Assembly: GCF_002863565.1 (NCBI RefSeq)
Contig: NZ_PGUW01000010.1
Location: 1 to 64,000, forward strand
Direction of reading: 5' to 3'
Length of the DNA: 64,000 bases
Source of the DNA: Bacillus sp. V5-8f
GTDB lineage: Bacteria; Bacillota; Bacilli; Bacillales; DSM-1321
Shown: piece by piece, positions 63,765 through 64,000 of the stretch
How positions within the stretch are numbered: position 1 is the first letter of the stretch
How the letters are laid out: each line of letters begins with the position of its first letter
Translations under genes and position numbers: made by a program
Notes under the pieces: model-generated
The model's input: the letters and a program-made list of their open reading frames with translations, nothing else
What the model was told of the DNA's origin: nothing
Database searches by the model: none

Positions 63765-64000
63765 ATGTCAATTGAAATAGGAAGTAAGGTACAAGGTAAA
63801 GTAACTGGTATCACTAATTTTGGAGCATTCGTAGAATTACCTGGAGGAACAACAGGTCTTGTGCATATCAGTGAAGTTGCTGATAGCTATGTAAAAGATG
63901 TTAATGATCATCTGAAAATAGGTGATATGGTTGAAGTTAAAGTGTTGAGTGAAAAAGAAGGAAAGGTTGCCTTGTCGATAAAGCAAACCATAGATAAACC
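63765..64000 (+). CDS. yabR: S1-domain RNA-binding protein (YabR-like), cut by the window end
   Basis: ATG 63765, behind GAGGAGG, opens a frame that runs off the window. The first 78 residues are one S1 domain (GSKVQGKVTGITNFGAFVEL, GLVHISEVADSYVKDVND, GDMVEVKVLSEKEGKVALSI). It closely resembles the start of Bacillus YabR. The C-terminus is not visible. It is unrelated to the phenol operon. Confidence 0.85.
   Translation, partial: MSIEIGSKVQGKVTGITNFGAFVELPGGTTGLVHISEVADSYVKDVNDHLKIGDMVEVKVLSEKEGKVALSIKQTIDK

Noticed and set aside
1-64000. CRISPR arrays, rRNA and tRNA genes
   Set aside because: No spaced direct repeats and no recognisable rRNA or tRNA sequence were seen on either strand by reading; a dedicated scan (tRNAscan-SE, Infernal) would be decisive.

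Overview
The window looks like chromosome from an aerobic, low-GC, spore-former-type Bacillaceae. Supporting features are AT-rich intergenic DNA, strong GGAGG ribosome-binding sites with frequent TTG/GTG starts, a CspD-like cold-shock protein, a YabR-like S1 protein, a DUF421 (YetF-type) membrane protein, NamA/YqjM, an RsbR-type STAS protein and near-perfect CcpA cre boxes. The species cannot be named from sequence alone. No rRNA, tRNA or CRISPR array was recognised.

Left part (1-17 kb). The first 2.4 kb is a graveyard: an unrecognised gene and a nitrilase-family gene, both broken, plus a fragment of an IS3-type orfA. A catabolic cluster follows at 3-12.7 kb behind a strong promoter with a perfect cre box. 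It encodes an AiiA-like metallo-hydrolase, a NIPSNAP protein, an aldehyde dehydrogenase, an old yellow enzyme, an SDR, a CaiB/BaiF CoA-transferase, a crotonase and a RidA protein, ending in a truncated riboflavin kinase. A degenerate DDE insertion sequence interrupts it. Next come stress or housekeeping genes on the minus strand (aldo/keto reductase, an SDR without catalytic residues, a PfpI-type protein), a dead IS1595-like transposase and a GNAT acetyltransferase.

Middle part (18-50 kb). A livHMGFK-type ABC importer is followed by an acetyl-CoA-synthetase-like ligase, which suggests uptake and CoA activation of a carboxylate. Then come two lipoproteins, a STAS protein, a tartrate/malate dehydrogenase-type enzyme, a methyltransferase with a divergent LysR regulator, and an orphan SPP1-like phage replication module (initiator, helicase loader, DnaB-type helicase). 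Further on are a DUF421 protein, a FUSC membrane protein, a three-subunit molybdenum hydroxylase, a diguanylate cyclase, a DnaD-like protein, an EamA transporter behind an attenuator-like leader, an ECF sigma/anti-sigma pair, CspD, a nitronate monooxygenase, Dps and a HesB-like gene with an in-frame TGA.

Right part (50.9-63.4 kb). This is a nearly complete phenol to catechol to beta-ketoadipate pathway. It has a flavin reductase and an HpaB/PheA1-type phenol hydroxylase, a DmpR/MopR-type phenol-sensor domain fused to a PucR-type output, a dedicated FAD synthetase, an IclR regulator, catechol 1,2-dioxygenase, an alpha/beta hydrolase (enol-lactonase candidate), a carboxymuconolactone-decarboxylase-like protein, both 3-oxoacid CoA-transferase subunits, muconate cycloisomerase and thiolase. 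No classical muconolactone isomerase (CatC) is present, and the CMD-like protein is the obvious candidate to fill the gap. Paired 7-5-7 palindromes, presumably IclR operators, precede both catabolic transcription units. cre boxes suggest that the whole pathway is under carbon catabolite repression. The window ends inside a YabR-like S1-domain gene.
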